Shown here piece by piece: positions 24,531 to 33,664 of a stretch of 64,000 nucleotides of DNA. A model generated the notes under the pieces. The model worked only from the letters and a program-made list of their open reading frames with translations. It did no database searches and was not told the DNA's origin. A program made the position numbers and the translations under genes. The first letter of the stretch is position 1; the number at the start of each line of letters is the position of its first letter. The stretch comes from Halarchaeum nitratireducens (GTDB lineage: Archaea > Halobacteriota > Halobacteria > Halobacteriales > Halobacteriaceae), in contig NZ_BMOQ01000003.1 of assembly GCF_014647155.1 (NCBI RefSeq), positions 186,001 through 250,000 of the forward strand. Reading direction: 5' to 3'.

Positions 24531-24932
24531 ATGAGTTCATCTTCATCACGATGGTGGTACGGTGTGGCCTCATTACCGATTCTGGCTGGGATTCTCTACG
24601 CGTTCCAACTAATTGCACTCACTGCTCAGTCACCTGGCTCCAATAACCAGCATATGATAGCATTTATTATCGGTGTAGTCGGCTTATTTTTTGCATCACT
24701 CATTGTTTATTTGTCCTCTATTGCGTTCTCAGCGTCTCTTCTCTTGGATATTCGCGCACTTCGGAAGAAGTCCGATGAGTGGTCACCAAGTTGGTGGTAT
24801 GGACTCATTGCGCTCGTCCAACTCGGAAATTTCGTGGTTCCAATCCTCTGGATGGTCATTACAGTGCCCGGAGCCCTCATCTATCTCTACCAACGCCGAA
24901 AATACACCGGGGTACCCCATTTATACGGTTAG
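24531..24932 (+). CDS. Orphan four-helix membrane protein, AT-richer than its surroundings
   Basis: 133 aa. Four hydrophobic segments are seen (about residues 10-30, 43-62, 63-76, 87-120), with a short basic/charged loop DIRALRKKSDEWS. An RWWYG motif near the N terminus recurs as PSWWYG before helix 4, suggesting an internal two-helix duplication. By hand count about 174 of 360 bases in 24541-24900 are G or C, far below the neighbours. It is isolated between two intergenic elements. No function recognised; foreign origin is likely. Confidence 0.7.
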   Translation: MSSSSSRWWYGVASLPILAGILYAFQLIALTAQSPGSNNQHMIAFIIGVVGLFFASLIVYLSSIAFSASLLLDIRALRKKSDEWSPSWWYGLIALVQLGNFVVPILWMVITVPGALIYLYQRRKYTGVPHLYG

Positions 24933-25008
24933 GCACGCGCTCTCTATCTAATGTTCAATCGCTGCTCTATATCTAACGTTGGTTGAGGGTCGCGGCGCGG
25001 TCAAGCGT

Positions 25009-25126
25009 ACTCGCGCGAAGCGCGAGTTTCACCGGTCGCCTCCGGCGACCGGCCTTTTTCACCCATGTTTTTGCGGTACGGGGGTCGCCGCAGGCGACCC
25101 CCTGCCGGAAAAAGATGGAGGGGAAA
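25009..25126. repeat. Second intergenic element family, copy 1 (upstream of hisH)
   Basis: A chain of strong stems: ACTCGCG/CGCGAGT (25009-25027), CCGGTCGCC/GGCGACCGG (25032-25052), then CTTTTTCACCCATGTTTTTGCGG, and GGGGGTCGCC/GGCGACCCCC (25080-25102), followed by GGAAAAAGATGG. It fills most of the gap between the orphan gene and hisH. It shares the order GTTTTTG - GGGGGTCG stem - GGAAA - GA - ATGG with the copy after hisH. Confidence 0.6.
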
Positions 25127-25158
25127 CCGACTTGGTTCGCCGTCCCCCACTCTCCCGT

Positions 25159-25818
25159 ATGAGTACGCAGTCTCCCCGCGAGACGACGGCGGACGTCGTC
25201 GTCGTCGACTACGGTCTCGGGAACCTCCGGAGCGTGACGCGCGGTCTCGAACGCGCGGGCGCGGCCGTGGAGATATCCGACGATCCCGAGGCGCTCACCG
25301 ACGCCGACGGCGTCGTCCTCCCGGGGGTCGGCGCGTTCGGCGACGGCATGGAGAACGCCGGTCCCTTCAGGGAGGCCCTGCGCGACGTCGCGGCCTCGGA
25401 CACGCCGCTGTTCGGCATCTGCCTCGGGATGCAGATGCTCCTCGACACGAGCGAGGAAGCCGATCGCGAGGGACAGGGCGACGTCGAGGGCCTCGGATTG
25501 ATCCCCGGGACGAACGTCCGCTTCGACGATCCCGACCTGAAGGTCCCGCACATGGGGTGGAACGAGCTCCACGTCGAGCACGAGCACCCGCTCGTCGCGG
25601 GCGTCGAGGGCGAGTACGCCTACTTCGTCCACTCCTACTACGCCGAGCCCGACGATCCGACGCACGTCGTCACGACGACCGACTACGGGACGGACTTCGC
25701 CTCCGTGGTCACGAACGACGACGGCACCGTCTTCGGCACGCAATTCCACCCCGAGAAGTCGGGCGAGACCGGTCTGCGGATCCTCCGGAACTACGTCGAC
25801 CTCTGCGCGGAGTCGTAG
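25159..25818 (+). CDS. hisH: Imidazole glycerol phosphate synthase glutaminase subunit
   Basis: Glutamine amidotransferase that feeds ammonia to HisF in histidine biosynthesis. 219 aa. VVVDYGLGNLRSVTRGLERAG starts the fold. The catalytic triad is Cys in FGICLGMQML (about residue 93) plus His and Glu in FGTQFHPEKSGE. ATG 25159 gives a short Ser/Thr head before the conserved strand. The gene stands alone, without other his genes, and is flanked on both sides by related stem-rich elements. Confidence 0.95.
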   Translation: MSTQSPRETTADVVVVDYGLGNLRSVTRGLERAGAAVEISDDPEALTDADGVVLPGVGAFGDGMENAGPFREALRDVAASDTPLFGICLGMQMLLDTSEEADREGQGDVEGLGLIPGTNVRFDDPDLKVPHMGWNELHVEHEHPLVAGVEGEYAYFVHSYYAEPDDPTHVVTTTDYGTDFASVVTNDDGTVFGTQFHPEKSGETGLRILRNYVDLCAES

Positions 25819-25819
25819 G

Positions 25820-25955
25820 ACGAGCGCGAAGCGCTCGGAATTTTCACCCCCGCGAGACGCGTCCCGTCTCGTTGCTCTCGCACTCACTTCGTTCGCGTGG
25901 ACCACGTTTTTGGACCGAGGGGGTCGTCGGACGGCCCCGAGGTGGAAAGACATGG
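25820..25955. repeat. Second intergenic element family, copy 2 (downstream of hisH)
   Basis: Starts one base after the hisH stop. GAGCGC/GCGCTC-type stem (25822-25836), AATTTTCACCCC, GAGACG/CGTCTC stem, then CCACGTTTTTGGACC, a GGGGGTCG.../CGGCCCC stem (25918-25938), and GGTGGAAAGACATGG. The last part matches copy 1 box for box, though the sequence of the stems differs. Confidence 0.55.
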
Positions 25956-26046
25956 TCCGCTTCGATCTCTGCGCGGCGTCGTCATCTGTGCGGCGTCGTC
26001 AGCGACCGCACGAACGCCGCGCGTGACGTGCTCTCCGTCGGCTCGG

Positions 26047-27249
26047 TCACGCCGATCCGCGACCGTCGGCGGCGCGGAGCGTCGGCCCGTGTCGTTTCAG
26101 GTCGGCGGCGAGCGCGGCGAGGTCGTCGGTGTCGGCGAACGCGTACAGGCCATCGAGGTAGGGGAGGACGGCGCGCATGCCGGGCGCGCTCGGCGTCCAG
26201 CGCTCGTCGGCAGCGAGCGGATTCAGCCAGAGGACCCGCCCGGCGCGCCGCGAGAGCCACGCGGCCTGCTCGCGCAGGCCGTCGGTGTCGCCGCGTTCGA
26301 TCCCGTCGCTGACGACGACGACGGTATCGTGTCGGCCGACGCGTTCCGGTCGCTCGCGGTGGAGGCCGGCCAGCGCGTCGCCGATCCGGGTGCCGCCGCC
26401 CCACTCGACCCGCGTCGATTCGAGGACGTCCGCGGCCGCCGCCGGCGACGAGACGTCGAACGCCCCGCTGACGTCGCGGAGCGCGGTGTCGAAGAAGTAG
26501 ATCGGCGTTCGGCGCCACCGCCGCCGGATCGCGTGGCAGAACCCGATCAGGACGTCCCGATCGAGGTGATCGAGGACGGAGCCGCTGACGTCGACGAAGA
26601 CGAGGCCGCGCGCCGCGCTGCGCTCGCGCTCGCGCTCCGGAAGCGGGAGCGGGACGCCGCCCGTCGCGGCCCCGCGGCGGAGCGCGCGCCGGACGTCGGG
26701 TGCCCCCGTCCCCCGTCCCCAGCGGCGGCCGGGGAGCGATGCGACGGCGTCCGTGAACGTCGCGACGGCGTCGTCGACGGACCCCTCGTCGCCGCGCACG
26801 CCGTCGAGCGACACCCGCTCGCTCGCGCCGTCGGCGCTGTACTGGCTGCCGGCGCGTTCGCTCTGACTCGGGCCGACGCCGCCGCTGCGTTCGCCGCCCG
26901 CTCCGCCCGGCATCGCGGCGTTCTCGTCGACGACCATCTGACCGGGGGCGTCTGCCACCCCCTCGGCGCTCGTGTCGAGCGTGGCGACGCCGTCGTCGTC
27001 GCCGTACGCCGTATCGCCGCCCCGGACGCGCGTCCAGAACGTCTCGAAGCGCGACGCGAAGACGTCCTCGTCCGCGGGGCGGGTGCAGAGCGTCGCGCGC
27101 AGCGCCGCCCGGACGGCCTCGCGGCCCCGGTCGTCGAGCGCGGCGAGCGCGTCGGCGGCCGCGAGCGCGCCGTCCCCCGGGACCGCGACGCCGCCCGCCC
27201 GGAGCGCGGTGGCGAAGCGGACGAGCTCCGCCCGGAGGTGGTCGTCCAT
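26047..27249 (-). CDS. VWA domain protein (CoxE-like), partner of MoxR ATPase
   Basis: 400 aa. The C-terminal von Willebrand A domain has a MIDAS: FVDVSGSV (D-x-S-x-S), a GGGTRIGDAL threonine, and VVVSDG. The N-terminal ~200 residues are helical and acidic with a Gly/Ser-rich linker (GGERSGGVGPSQSERAG). The ATG at 27249 overlaps the MoxR gene stop (TGATG), so they are co-translated. MoxR/vWA pairs act as chaperones that insert cofactors or assemble complexes; the client here is not known. Confidence 0.88.
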   Translation of the reverse strand: MDDHLRAELVRFATALRAGGVAVPGDGALAAADALAALDDRGREAVRAALRATLCTRPADEDVFASRFETFWTRVRGGDTAYGDDDGVATLDTSAEGVADAPGQMVVDENAAMPGGAGGERSGGVGPSQSERAGSQYSADGASERVSLDGVRGDEGSVDDAVATFTDAVASLPGRRWGRGTGAPDVRRALRRGAATGGVPLPLPERERERSAARGLVFVDVSGSVLDHLDRDVLIGFCHAIRRRWRRTPIYFFDTALRDVSGAFDVSSPAAAADVLESTRVEWGGGTRIGDALAGLHRERPERVGRHDTVVVVSDGIERGDTDGLREQAAWLSRRAGRVLWLNPLAADERWTPSAPGMRAVLPYLDGLYAFADTDDLAALAADLKRHGPTLRAADGRGSA

Positions 27250-28151
27250 CACGCCGCCCGCGTCCCGGCGCGCGCCTCGTCGAGCGCGGCCTCGATGGCC
27301 TCGGCGTCGATCTCGGCGACGTCCGTCGCGTCCTTCAACAGGCAGCCGATCGTCCGCTCGACGGTCGCCGCGTCGAGCTCTTCGACCCCGAGCGCGGCGA
27401 GCGCGTCCGCCCAGTCGAGCGTCTCCGCGACGCCGGGCTGTTTGCGCAGCGCGCGCTCGCGAAGCGCCTGTACGACGCCGCAGACCGCCGCGGCGACGTC
27501 GGTGTCGAGGGCGGACTTGCGCTCGACGATCTCCAGCTCTCGCTCGAACGACGGCGGTTCGACGTGGAGGTAGAGACAGCGGCGCTTGAGCGCGTCGGAG
27601 AGCCCCCGCGTCCGATTCGACGTGAGCACGACGATCGGGGGCCGATCGGCCGAGATCGTGCCGAGCTCGGGCACGGAGACTTGGAAGTCGGAGAGCACCT
27701 CGAGGAGGAGGGCCTCGAAGGCCTCGTCGGCCCGATCGACCTCGTCGACGAGCAACACGGGCGGGTTCTCGCCGTCGTCCGCGTCGGCGAGCGCGCGCAG
27801 CAGCGGGCGCTCCAACAGGTACTCCTCGTCGAAGACGGAGTGCTCGCCGTCGACGCTCGCCTCCTCGCCCTCGACGGCGAGGAGCTGTTTCGTGTAGTTC
27901 CACTCGTAGAGGGCGTTCTCGGCCGCCAACCCCTCGTAGCACTGGAGGCGGACGAGATCGGTGTCGAAGCCGCGCGCGAGCGTCTTGGCGAGCTCGGTCT
28001 TTCCCGCGCCCGGCGCGCCCTCGACGAGCAGGGGGTTGCCGAGCCGGAGCGCCAAGAGCGCCGTCGTCACGACGTCGTCGCCGGCGACGTAGTCCTGCCG
28101 GTCGAAGGCCGCGCGCACGTCGGCCTCCGTCGCGTCCGCGAAAGCGGTCAT
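27249..28151 (-). CDS. MoxR family AAA ATPase
   Basis: 300 aa. Walker A is LLVEGAPGAGKTELAKTLA (about residues 40-58), Walker B is VLLVDEVDRADEAFEALL, sensor 1 is VLTSNRTRGL, and KRRCLYLHV follows with the arginine finger region. QCYEGLAAENALYEWNYTKQLL is the MoxR-specific insert. It precedes and overlaps the vWA gene. Energy source for a chaperone-like system. Confidence 0.92.
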   Translation of the reverse strand: MTAFADATEADVRAAFDRQDYVAGDDVVTTALLALRLGNPLLVEGAPGAGKTELAKTLARGFDTDLVRLQCYEGLAAENALYEWNYTKQLLAVEGEEASVDGEHSVFDEEYLLERPLLRALADADDGENPPVLLVDEVDRADEAFEALLLEVLSDFQVSVPELGTISADRPPIVVLTSNRTRGLSDALKRRCLYLHVEPPSFERELEIVERKSALDTDVAAAVCGVVQALRERALRKQPGVAETLDWADALAALGVEELDAATVERTIGCLLKDATDVAEIDAEAIEAALDEARAGTRAA

Positions 28152-28201
28152 CGACCACCGATACGTGCCCGACGGCAAAAAGCACCCGCGAAGCCGGCGG
28201 C

Positions 28202-28567
28202 CTAGAGGAACTCGCGGACCTCGGAGTAGTACATGTCGTGGTGGTCGACGGCGCCGACGCGCTCGGCGATCTCGGCGGCGAGGACGTGCCAGCAGCGCTG
28301 GTCGGGGTCGTCGGGATCGAGGTTGTACTGGCTGTCCCGGCAGGTACAGCCGCCGTCCTCGACGATGTACTCGTCCTCGTGGCCGACGACGACCGTGAAG
28401 TCCACGTACTGCTTCACGCGGCCCTCTCCGACGGCGTCGATGGCGCGTCGCCCCCGGTCGCCGTGCGCGTCGAGGACCCGCTCGACGATCCCGGGCGTGA
28501 GTTCGCCCGCGGCTTCGAGGGCGTCGCGCCAGTCGTCGTCCCCACCGCCGCGGGCGTCGGCCGTCAC
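28202..28567 (-). CDS. SWIM zinc finger protein
   Basis: 121 aa. The SWIM motif CxCx(n)CxH is visible: GGCTCRDSQYN... then RCWHVLAAEIAERV (about residues 74-102). The N-terminal helix part is LTPGIVERVLDAHGDRGRRAIDAV. SWIM fingers mediate DNA or protein contacts. The GTG start at 28567 gives the conserved acidic head. It lies 50 bases upstream of the MoxR-vWA pair on the same strand and may be co-transcribed; link in function not shown. Confidence 0.8.
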   Translation of the reverse strand: MTADARGGGDDDWRDALEAAGELTPGIVERVLDAHGDRGRRAIDAVGEGRVKQYVDFTVVVGHEDEYIVEDGGCTCRDSQYNLDPDDPDQRCWHVLAAEIAERVGAVDHHDMYYSEVREFL

Positions 28568-28702
28568 GACCGTCGTTACTCCCGGGCCGACTAAAGGGCG
28601 TGCGGTTCGCGGGTGTCACGCCCGCGTCGGCGTCACGCCGCCTCGGTACCGCGGCCGCCCCGTGTCGTGTCCTTTAGGACCGCACCGCCCGCACGGGAGA
28701 CC

Positions 28703-29812
28703 ATGGAGGTCACGGAGGGCGCGGTGACGGTCGAGGTTCCCGAGCAGTCAGGCGAGGGGGTCGAAGGCGCGGTGTTCTTCAACACGGAGCAGGAACTGAA
28801 CCGCGATCTGACGGTGGCGGCGCTGCGCGCCTACCGCGGGCGCGAACCGCGCGCGGAGACGTATCTGGACGCGACGTGCGCCTCGGGCGTCCGGGGCGTT
28901 CGCGCGGCCGCCGACGGGTGGGACGCGACGCTCGTCGATCGGGACCCGGCCGCCGTCGACCTCGCCCGCGAGAACCTCGCGCGAAACGGCGTCGCGGGCG
29001 ACGTCTTACACGACGACGCGAACGCGGTGCTCTGGGACCCCGAGGACGCCTACGACGTCGTGGACCTCGACCCGTTCGGCACGCCCGCGCCGTTCCTCGA
29101 CGCGACGTTCGCCAACGCCCGCGATCTGGTCTGCGTCACCGCGACGGACACCGCGCCGCTCTGCGGCGCGCACTTCGACTCCGGGGTCCGAAAGTACGGG
29201 ATCGTCCCGCGAAACACGGAGTACCACGCCGAGATGGGCGTTCGCGTCCTCCTCGCCGCGATGGCGCGCTCGGCCGCGCGCTTCGACGTCGGCGTCACGC
29301 CGCTGTTGACGCACGCGACGCGCCACTACGTCCGCACGTACGTCGACCTCACCCACTCCGCGAGCGCCGCGAACGACGCCATCGACGCCCTCGGACACGT
29401 CTATCACTGCCCCGAATGTCTCTGGCGCGAGCACGAGGCCGGCCTCCACGCCGCCCGTCCGGACGCCTGCCCGAACTGCGGCGGCCGGAACCTCCTCACC
29501 GCGGGGCCGATATGGCTCGGCGCGACGCACGCCGACACGTTCCTCGACGCGACCCGCGACGCCCTCGACGACGACATGGGGACCGCGGAGACCGCCGCGT
29601 CACTCCTCGACACGATCGAGAACGAACTCGATCGACCTACCCACTACGACCAGCACAAACTCTACGGGCGGTGGAGCGAACCCGCCGTCGCCATGGACGA
29701 CTTCCTCGCGGCGCTCCGCGACGCCGGATTCGAGGCCTCGCGCACCCACTACGGCGGCACGACGTTCGAGACGGACGCCTCCGTGGCCGAGATCCGCGAC
29801 GCCGCGCCCTGA
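28703..29812 (+). CDS. trm1: tRNA (guanine(26)-N2)-dimethyltransferase
   Basis: 369 aa SAM-dependent enzyme that makes m2,2G26 in t[24 protein letters not shown] (about residues 25-45) is the N-terminal Trm1 signature, [17 protein letters not shown] is the SAM motif, [14 protein letters not shown] is motif IV, and HYVRTYVDL follows. A zinc ribbon CPECLW...CPNCGG sits in the C-terminal domain. The ATG at 28703 gives a normal start. Confidence 0.95.
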   Translation: MEVTEGAVTVEVPEQSGEGVEGAVFFNTEQELNRDLTVAALRAYRGREPRAETYLDATCASGVRGVRAAADGWDATLVDRDPAAVDLARENLARNGVAGDVLHDDANAVLWDPEDAYDVVDLDPFGTPAPFLDATFANARDLVCVTATDTAPLCGAHFDSGVRKYGIVPRNTEYHAEMGVRVLLAAMARSAARFDVGVTPLLTHATRHYVRTYVDLTHSASAANDAIDALGHVYHCPECLWREHEAGLHAARPDACPNCGGRNLLTAGPIWLGATHADTFLDATRDALDDDMGTAETAASLLDTIENELDRPTHYDQHKLYGRWSEPAVAMDDFLAALRDAGFEASRTHYGGTTFETDASVAEIRDAAP

Positions 29813-30029
29813 AGGGTCCCACCCGGGTGTTTTCGCCGGCGCGTTCCGCACGCCCGCGAGCCAGCGCGTCGTCACCGAGACCGTTCGATCGGCCACCAAC
29901 GGATTCCGTCTCTCCGTCCTCGGCGTCGAACGATCCGAGCGCCACGGCGTCCTCGTCGCGGCCGTCCCCCTCGTCACGCGGCCGTACGTCTCCGGGACTG
30001 TTATTATGGCCGGGGCGATACTCTCTCCC

Positions 30030-30479
30030 GTGCTCGCGGGACGAACGGACGACACCGAGACGGCACCGGACGACCGGCGCGTCGAGACGGACGGCGGCCG
30101 CCCGGAGACCGACGGCGGTCGGAACGAGCCGACGCCGGACGTCACCGAGCTCCAGCGCCGCGTCGACGAACTCGAACACGCTCTCGACGAGAAGACCGTC
30201 GACCGCGACGCCTTCGAGGACGATCTGAAGGGGTACGTCCGCTCGCGCGTCCGACGCAACCACGCCCGCGGCTGGGGCCCCTATCTCGTTCTCCTATACG
30301 GGACCGTCATGACGCTCGGGGCGTTCCACTGGCTCGATGGTGGGTGGTCCGTCCTCGCCATGCTCGTCGTCGGCTTCTCCACTCTCGGCCTCTACGTGTT
30401 CATGCTCGTCGTCGGACTCTCGCTCAACGCGCTTGGCGCCCCCGGACGCGTCGCCGGCTGGCTCCGATCGAAGCGCTAA
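30030..30479 (+). CDS. Haloarchaeal membrane protein with N-terminal coiled coil
   Basis: About 149 aa. Layout: acidic disordered head, coiled-coil stretch TELQRRVDELEHALDEKTVDRDAFEDDLKGY (split here only for description, about residues 40-70), basic patch RSRVRRNHARGW, then two hydrophobic helices. The GTG start at 30030 is preferred to the ATG at 30006, because a TTATTA element at 30001-30006 lies 27 bases before 30030 and overlaps the earlier ATG. Function unknown. Followed after three bases by the PAP2 gene. Confidence 0.7.
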   Translation: MLAGRTDDTETAPDDRRVETDGGRPETDGGRNEPTPDVTELQRRVDELEHALDEKTVDRDAFEDDLKGYVRSRVRRNHARGWGPYLVLLYGTVMTLGAFHWLDGGWSVLAMLVVGFSTLGLYVFMLVVGLSLNALGAPGRVAGWLRSKR

Positions 30480-30482
30480 CAC

Positions 30483-31313
30483 ATGCGCGGCGTCGGTCTC
30501 ACGCGCGCGCTCACCGAACTCGTCCCGGACGTCCTCGTCCCCCTCCTCGCCGCGCTCACCCAGCTCGGTGACGCGTGGTTCGTCGTCGCCGCGGTCGCCA
30601 CCGTCCACTGGCTCGGTCCCCGCTACGACCTCGTCAGCGACCGCGACGCCGCGCGCTACGTCGCGCTCGGGTTCGCTGTCTTCGGCACCGTCGTCGGTGC
30701 GAAAGCGCTTCTCGCCGCCGGCCGCCCGCCCGAGAGCCTCACGCTCGTCGCCGCCGACGGCTACGGCTTCCCGAGCGGCCACGCGGTCTCGGCGACCGCC
30801 CTCTACGGCGGTGCGGCCGCCCTCCTCCGACGACCGCGCCCGCGCTACCGGTGGGGGGTCGCCGCCGCGGCCGTCGCGCTCGTCTGCGCGACGCGGCTCC
30901 TCCTCGGCGTCCACTATCTCGTCGACGTCATCGCCGGCGTCCTCGTCGGGAGCGCCCTCGTGGCGGTCGTCCTCGCGCTCACGCGTTCCCGGCTCGGCCC
31001 CGGCTACGCGTTCACCGCCGCCCTCGGCGTCCTCGCGGTCCCCCTCGCGGGCCCGACCGTCGAGGCGCTCGCCGCCGCCGGGCTCGGCGTCGGCGCGCTC
31101 CTCGGCTCGATCGGCGTGGTGCGACACCCGCGCGGCGCGCTCGGGACGGGGCCGACGCTGCTCGGGTACGCCGTCTGCGGTGGTCTGGGACTCGCGGCGC
31201 TGGTCGCGCCGCTCCCGTGGTACGGTGTCGTACTAACGAGTGGTATCGCGGGTGCGGGGGTCGTCGCGCTCCCCGTCACCCGGGCGATTCGCCGACGGGT
31301 CGGGAGTCGCTGA
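30483..31313 (+). CDS. PAP2 family membrane phosphatase
   Basis: 276 aa, about eight membrane helices. The three acid-phosphatase motifs are K...RP in KALLAAGRPPES, PSGH in YGFPSGHAVS, and RLLLGVHYLVDV with the catalytic histidine and aspartate. Likely dephosphorylates a polyprenyl or lipid phosphate on the outer face of the membrane. It starts three bases after the coiled-coil membrane protein and is probably co-transcribed. Confidence 0.9.
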   Translation: MRGVGLTRALTELVPDVLVPLLAALTQLGDAWFVVAAVATVHWLGPRYDLVSDRDAARYVALGFAVFGTVVGAKALLAAGRPPESLTLVAADGYGFPSGHAVSATALYGGAAALLRRPRPRYRWGVAAAAVALVCATRLLLGVHYLVDVIAGVLVGSALVAVVLALTRSRLGPGYAFTAALGVLAVPLAGPTVEALAAAGLGVGALLGSIGVVRHPRGALGTGPTLLGYAVCGGLGLAALVAPLPWYGVVLTSGIAGAGVVALPVTRAIRRRVGSR

Positions 31314-31322
31314 GCGGAGCCG

Positions 31323-32693
31323 TTAGAACTTCTCGAGGTAGCGCTCCTTCTCCCAGTCGGAGACCTGGATGCGATAGCCCGTGTGCTCCTCGCGCTTGGC
31401 CTCGATGAACTTCTCCGCGATGTGGTCGCCGAGCGTGTCGAGGACGGTGTCGTCGGCTTCGAGGGCGTCGACGGCCTCACCGAGGTTGGACGGCAGCGTC
31501 TCGATGCCGTACTCCTCGCGCTTCTCGGCGTCGAACTCGTAGATGTTCTCGCGGACCGGGTCGGGCGCGTCGAGACCCTTCTCGATCCCGTCGAGGCCCG
31601 CCGAGATGAGCGCGGCGAACGCGAGGTACGGGTTACAGGACGGGTCGGGGAAGCGCGCCTCGATGCGGGAGGCGGCGGGGACGCGCGCCGCGGGCTTGCG
31701 GATGAGCGCGGAGCGGTTCCGGTCGGACCACGCGACGTAGACTGGGGCCTCGTAGCCGGGGACGAGGCGCTTGTAGGAGTTCACGGTCGGGTTCGAGACG
31801 GCCGTGATCGCGGGTGCGTGTTCGAGGATGCCCGCGAGGAACTGGTGGGCGGTCTCGGAGAGGTCGAACTCATCGTCCTCGTCGTGGAACGCGTTCTCGC
31901 CGTCCTCGAAGAGCGAGAAGTGCGTGTGCATGCCGGAGCCGTTGATTTCCGCGATGGGCTTGGGCATGAACGTCGCGTGCATGTCGTGTTCCGCGGCGAT
32001 GGCGCGGACGACGGTGCGGAACGTCGCGACGTTGTCCGCGGTCGTGAGCGCGTCGTCGTACTCGAAGTTGATCTCGTGTTGGGACTCCGCGACCTCGTGG
32101 TGGGAGGCCTCGATCTCGAAGCCCATGTCCTCGAGCCCGTTGATGATGTCGCGGCGCACGTCCGAGGCCGGGTCCTTCGGGGCGAGGTCGAAGTAGCCGC
32201 CGAAGTCCGAGAGCTCCGTCGTCGCGCGACCGCGCTCGTCCTCCTCGAAGAGGAAGAACTCGGGTTCGGGCGCGGCGTTGACGGTGTAGCCCATGTCCTC
32301 GGCGCGTTCGAGGACGTTCTGCAGCACGCGGCGCGGGTCGCCCTCGAAGGGCTCGTCCGTGGACGTGTCGATGACGTCACAGATGAGACGCGCCGAGGCC
32401 GTCTCCTCGCGCTGGCGCCACGGGAGGATGGCGAACGTCTCCGGATCCGGCTTGAGCCGCATGTCGGACTCCTGGATGCGGACGAACCCCTCAATGGAGG
32501 AGCCGTCGAAGTAGATCCCGTCCGTGAAGGCCTTCTCGGCCTGCTCCGCCGGGACGGAGACGTTCTTCACGGTGCCGAGGATGTCCGTGAACTGGAGTCG
32601 GAGGAAATCGACGTTCTTCTCCTCGATCTCGTCCAGCACTTCCTGTTCAGTCTCGCTGAGACCGCCATCAGTAACCGGTTTCCCGTTCGTCAT
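31323..32693 (-). CDS. glnA: Glutamine synthetase, type I
   Basis: 456 aa enzyme that assimilates ammonia into glutamine. Motifs: [12 protein letters not shown] (residue ~64), [14 protein letters not shown] with metal glutamates, [12 protein letters not shown], and the ATP-site loop [19 protein letters not shown] followed by [20 protein letters not shown]. The ATG at 32693 gives the usual start; a possible ATG nine codons earlier is less likely. It is divergent from an Lrp-type regulator gene; in Halobacterium salinarum such an Lrp controls glnA expression. Confidence 0.96.
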   Translation of the reverse strand: MTNGKPVTDGGLSETEQEVLDEIEEKNVDFLRLQFTDILGTVKNVSVPAEQAEKAFTDGIYFDGSSIEGFVRIQESDMRLKPDPETFAILPWRQREETASARLICDVIDTSTDEPFEGDPRRVLQNVLERAEDMGYTVNAAPEPEFFLFEEDERGRATTELSDFGGYFDLAPKDPASDVRRDIINGLEDMGFEIEASHHEVAESQHEINFEYDDALTTADNVATFRTVVRAIAAEHDMHATFMPKPIAEINGSGMHTHFSLFEDGENAFHDEDDEFDLSETAHQFLAGILEHAPAITAVSNPTVNSYKRLVPGYEAPVYVAWSDRNRSALIRKPAARVPAASRIEARFPDPSCNPYLAFAALISAGLDGIEKGLDAPDPVRENIYEFDAEKREEYGIETLPSNLGEAVDALEADDTVLDTLGDHIAEKFIEAKREEHTGYRIQVSDWEKERYLEKF

Positions 32694-32723
32694 TGGTTTC
32701 GTCGTTCGATGCAAACGCACGGA

Positions 32724-32788
32724 CTACTAAAGCGGTTGCGGTCCTCGCAAATCTTTTCGGTCTCAGGGGAAGTGGACGTTCGTTAAAT
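32724..32788. promoter_or_regulatory. Divergent glnA / lrp promoter region
   Basis: The minus-strand TATA-like CTTTAGTAG (32724-32732) serves glnA (start 32693); plus-strand TTAAAT (32783-32788) serves the lrp GTG at 32818. About 50 bases between the two elements are free for regulator binding, and include an A/T-rich GCAAATCTTTTCGG patch. An Lrp site here is expected from context, not demonstrated. Confidence 0.55.
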
Positions 32789-32817
32789 TCTAATGCCCCC
32801 GGCGCGTCCGTACGGAC

Positions 32818-33279
32818 GTGACCTACGAGAACCTCGACGCGAAACTGATCAACGCCCTCCTCGGCGACGGCCGCGCGAGCCTCCGCAGCCTCGCCGAAGA
32901 GCTCGACGTCTCCGTGACGACCATCTCGAACCACCTCAAGGACCTCGAAGACGAGGGCGTCATCCAGGGGTACACGCCGATCGTCGACTACGACAAGCTC
33001 GGTTACGACGTCACCGCCGTCCTCCAACTCAAAGTCGAGGGGACCGCGCTCCCCGACCTCGCCGACCACCTCCGTGCGCACAAGCAGATGGTGTCCGTCT
33101 ACGAGGTCACCGGCGACCACGACATCATCGCCATCGGGAAGTTCATCGACACGGACGACATGAACTACCTCATCAAGGAACTCCTCGGCGATAAGGACAT
33201 CAAGGAGTCCTCGACGAGCGTCGTGCTCAACGCCGCCGCCGAGAACGAGCAGTTCGAACTCGACATCCACGAGGAGTAA
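32818..33279 (+). CDS. lrp: Lrp/AsnC family transcriptional regulator
   Basis: 153 aa. The N-terminal winged helix-turn-helix is [40 protein letters not shown] (about residues 10-50, quoted in outline), then the RAM/AsnC ligand domain with [16 protein letters not shown]. Its GTG start lies about 32 bases after TTAAAT, so the mRNA is nearly leaderless. Its divergent placement to glnA suggests control of nitrogen assimilation in response to amino acids; the effector is not evident. Confidence 0.92.
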   Translation: MTYENLDAKLINALLGDGRASLRSLAEELDVSVTTISNHLKDLEDEGVIQGYTPIVDYDKLGYDVTAVLQLKVEGTALPDLADHLRAHKQMVSVYEVTGDHDIIAIGKFIDTDDMNYLIKELLGDKDIKESSTSVVLNAAAENEQFELDIHEE

Positions 33280-33345
33280 GCCGCCTCCCGCACGGCGAGA
33301 GACGACCCGCCTAGATTATTATATCTCCGACACGTAGTGACGACC

Positions 33346-33642
33346 ATGACCGCCCCGACCCCGGACGCTTCGGCGTCCGACGACGTTCAGCGCGCGGCCG
33401 AACGCGCCGCGCGCGGCGAAGTACGCCGGCTCTTCTGGAAGGTCGTCTACTTCCTCCTCGGCGTCTCGCTCGTCGCGCATAGCATGGCGACCCCGCAGGC
33501 CGTCGCGTCCGCCGGGTCGCCCCTCGCAACGGCGGCCGTCGGCGCCGTCGGCGTCCTCTTCTTCGTCGGCGGCGCCTATCTCCTCGCGTACGTCTTCGAC
33601 ATTGATCGGGTCGCCGTCCGCTGGCTCCGACGGCACGCGTAG
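33346..33642 (+). CDS. Small two-helix membrane protein, haloarchaeal
   Basis: 98 aa. Ala/Asp-rich head, amphipathic segment DDVQRAAERAARGEVRRLFWK, then two hydrophobic helices (about residues 30-50 and 61-83) and a basic tail VRWLRRHA. The ATG at 33346 is preferred to the GTG at 33337 because ATTATTATATC (33315-33325) is 26 bases before it. Function unknown. Confidence 0.7.
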   Translation: MTAPTPDASASDDVQRAAERAARGEVRRLFWKVVYFLLGVSLVAHSMATPQAVASAGSPLATAAVGAVGVLFFVGGAYLLAYVFDIDRVAVRWLRRHA

Positions 33643-33664
33643 CCGTCGCTGTCCACGGACTCAG

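Noticed and set aside
25009-25126. Replication origin
   Set aside because: Although stem-rich, there is no Orc1/Cdc6 gene nearby and no origin-recognition-box array is seen.
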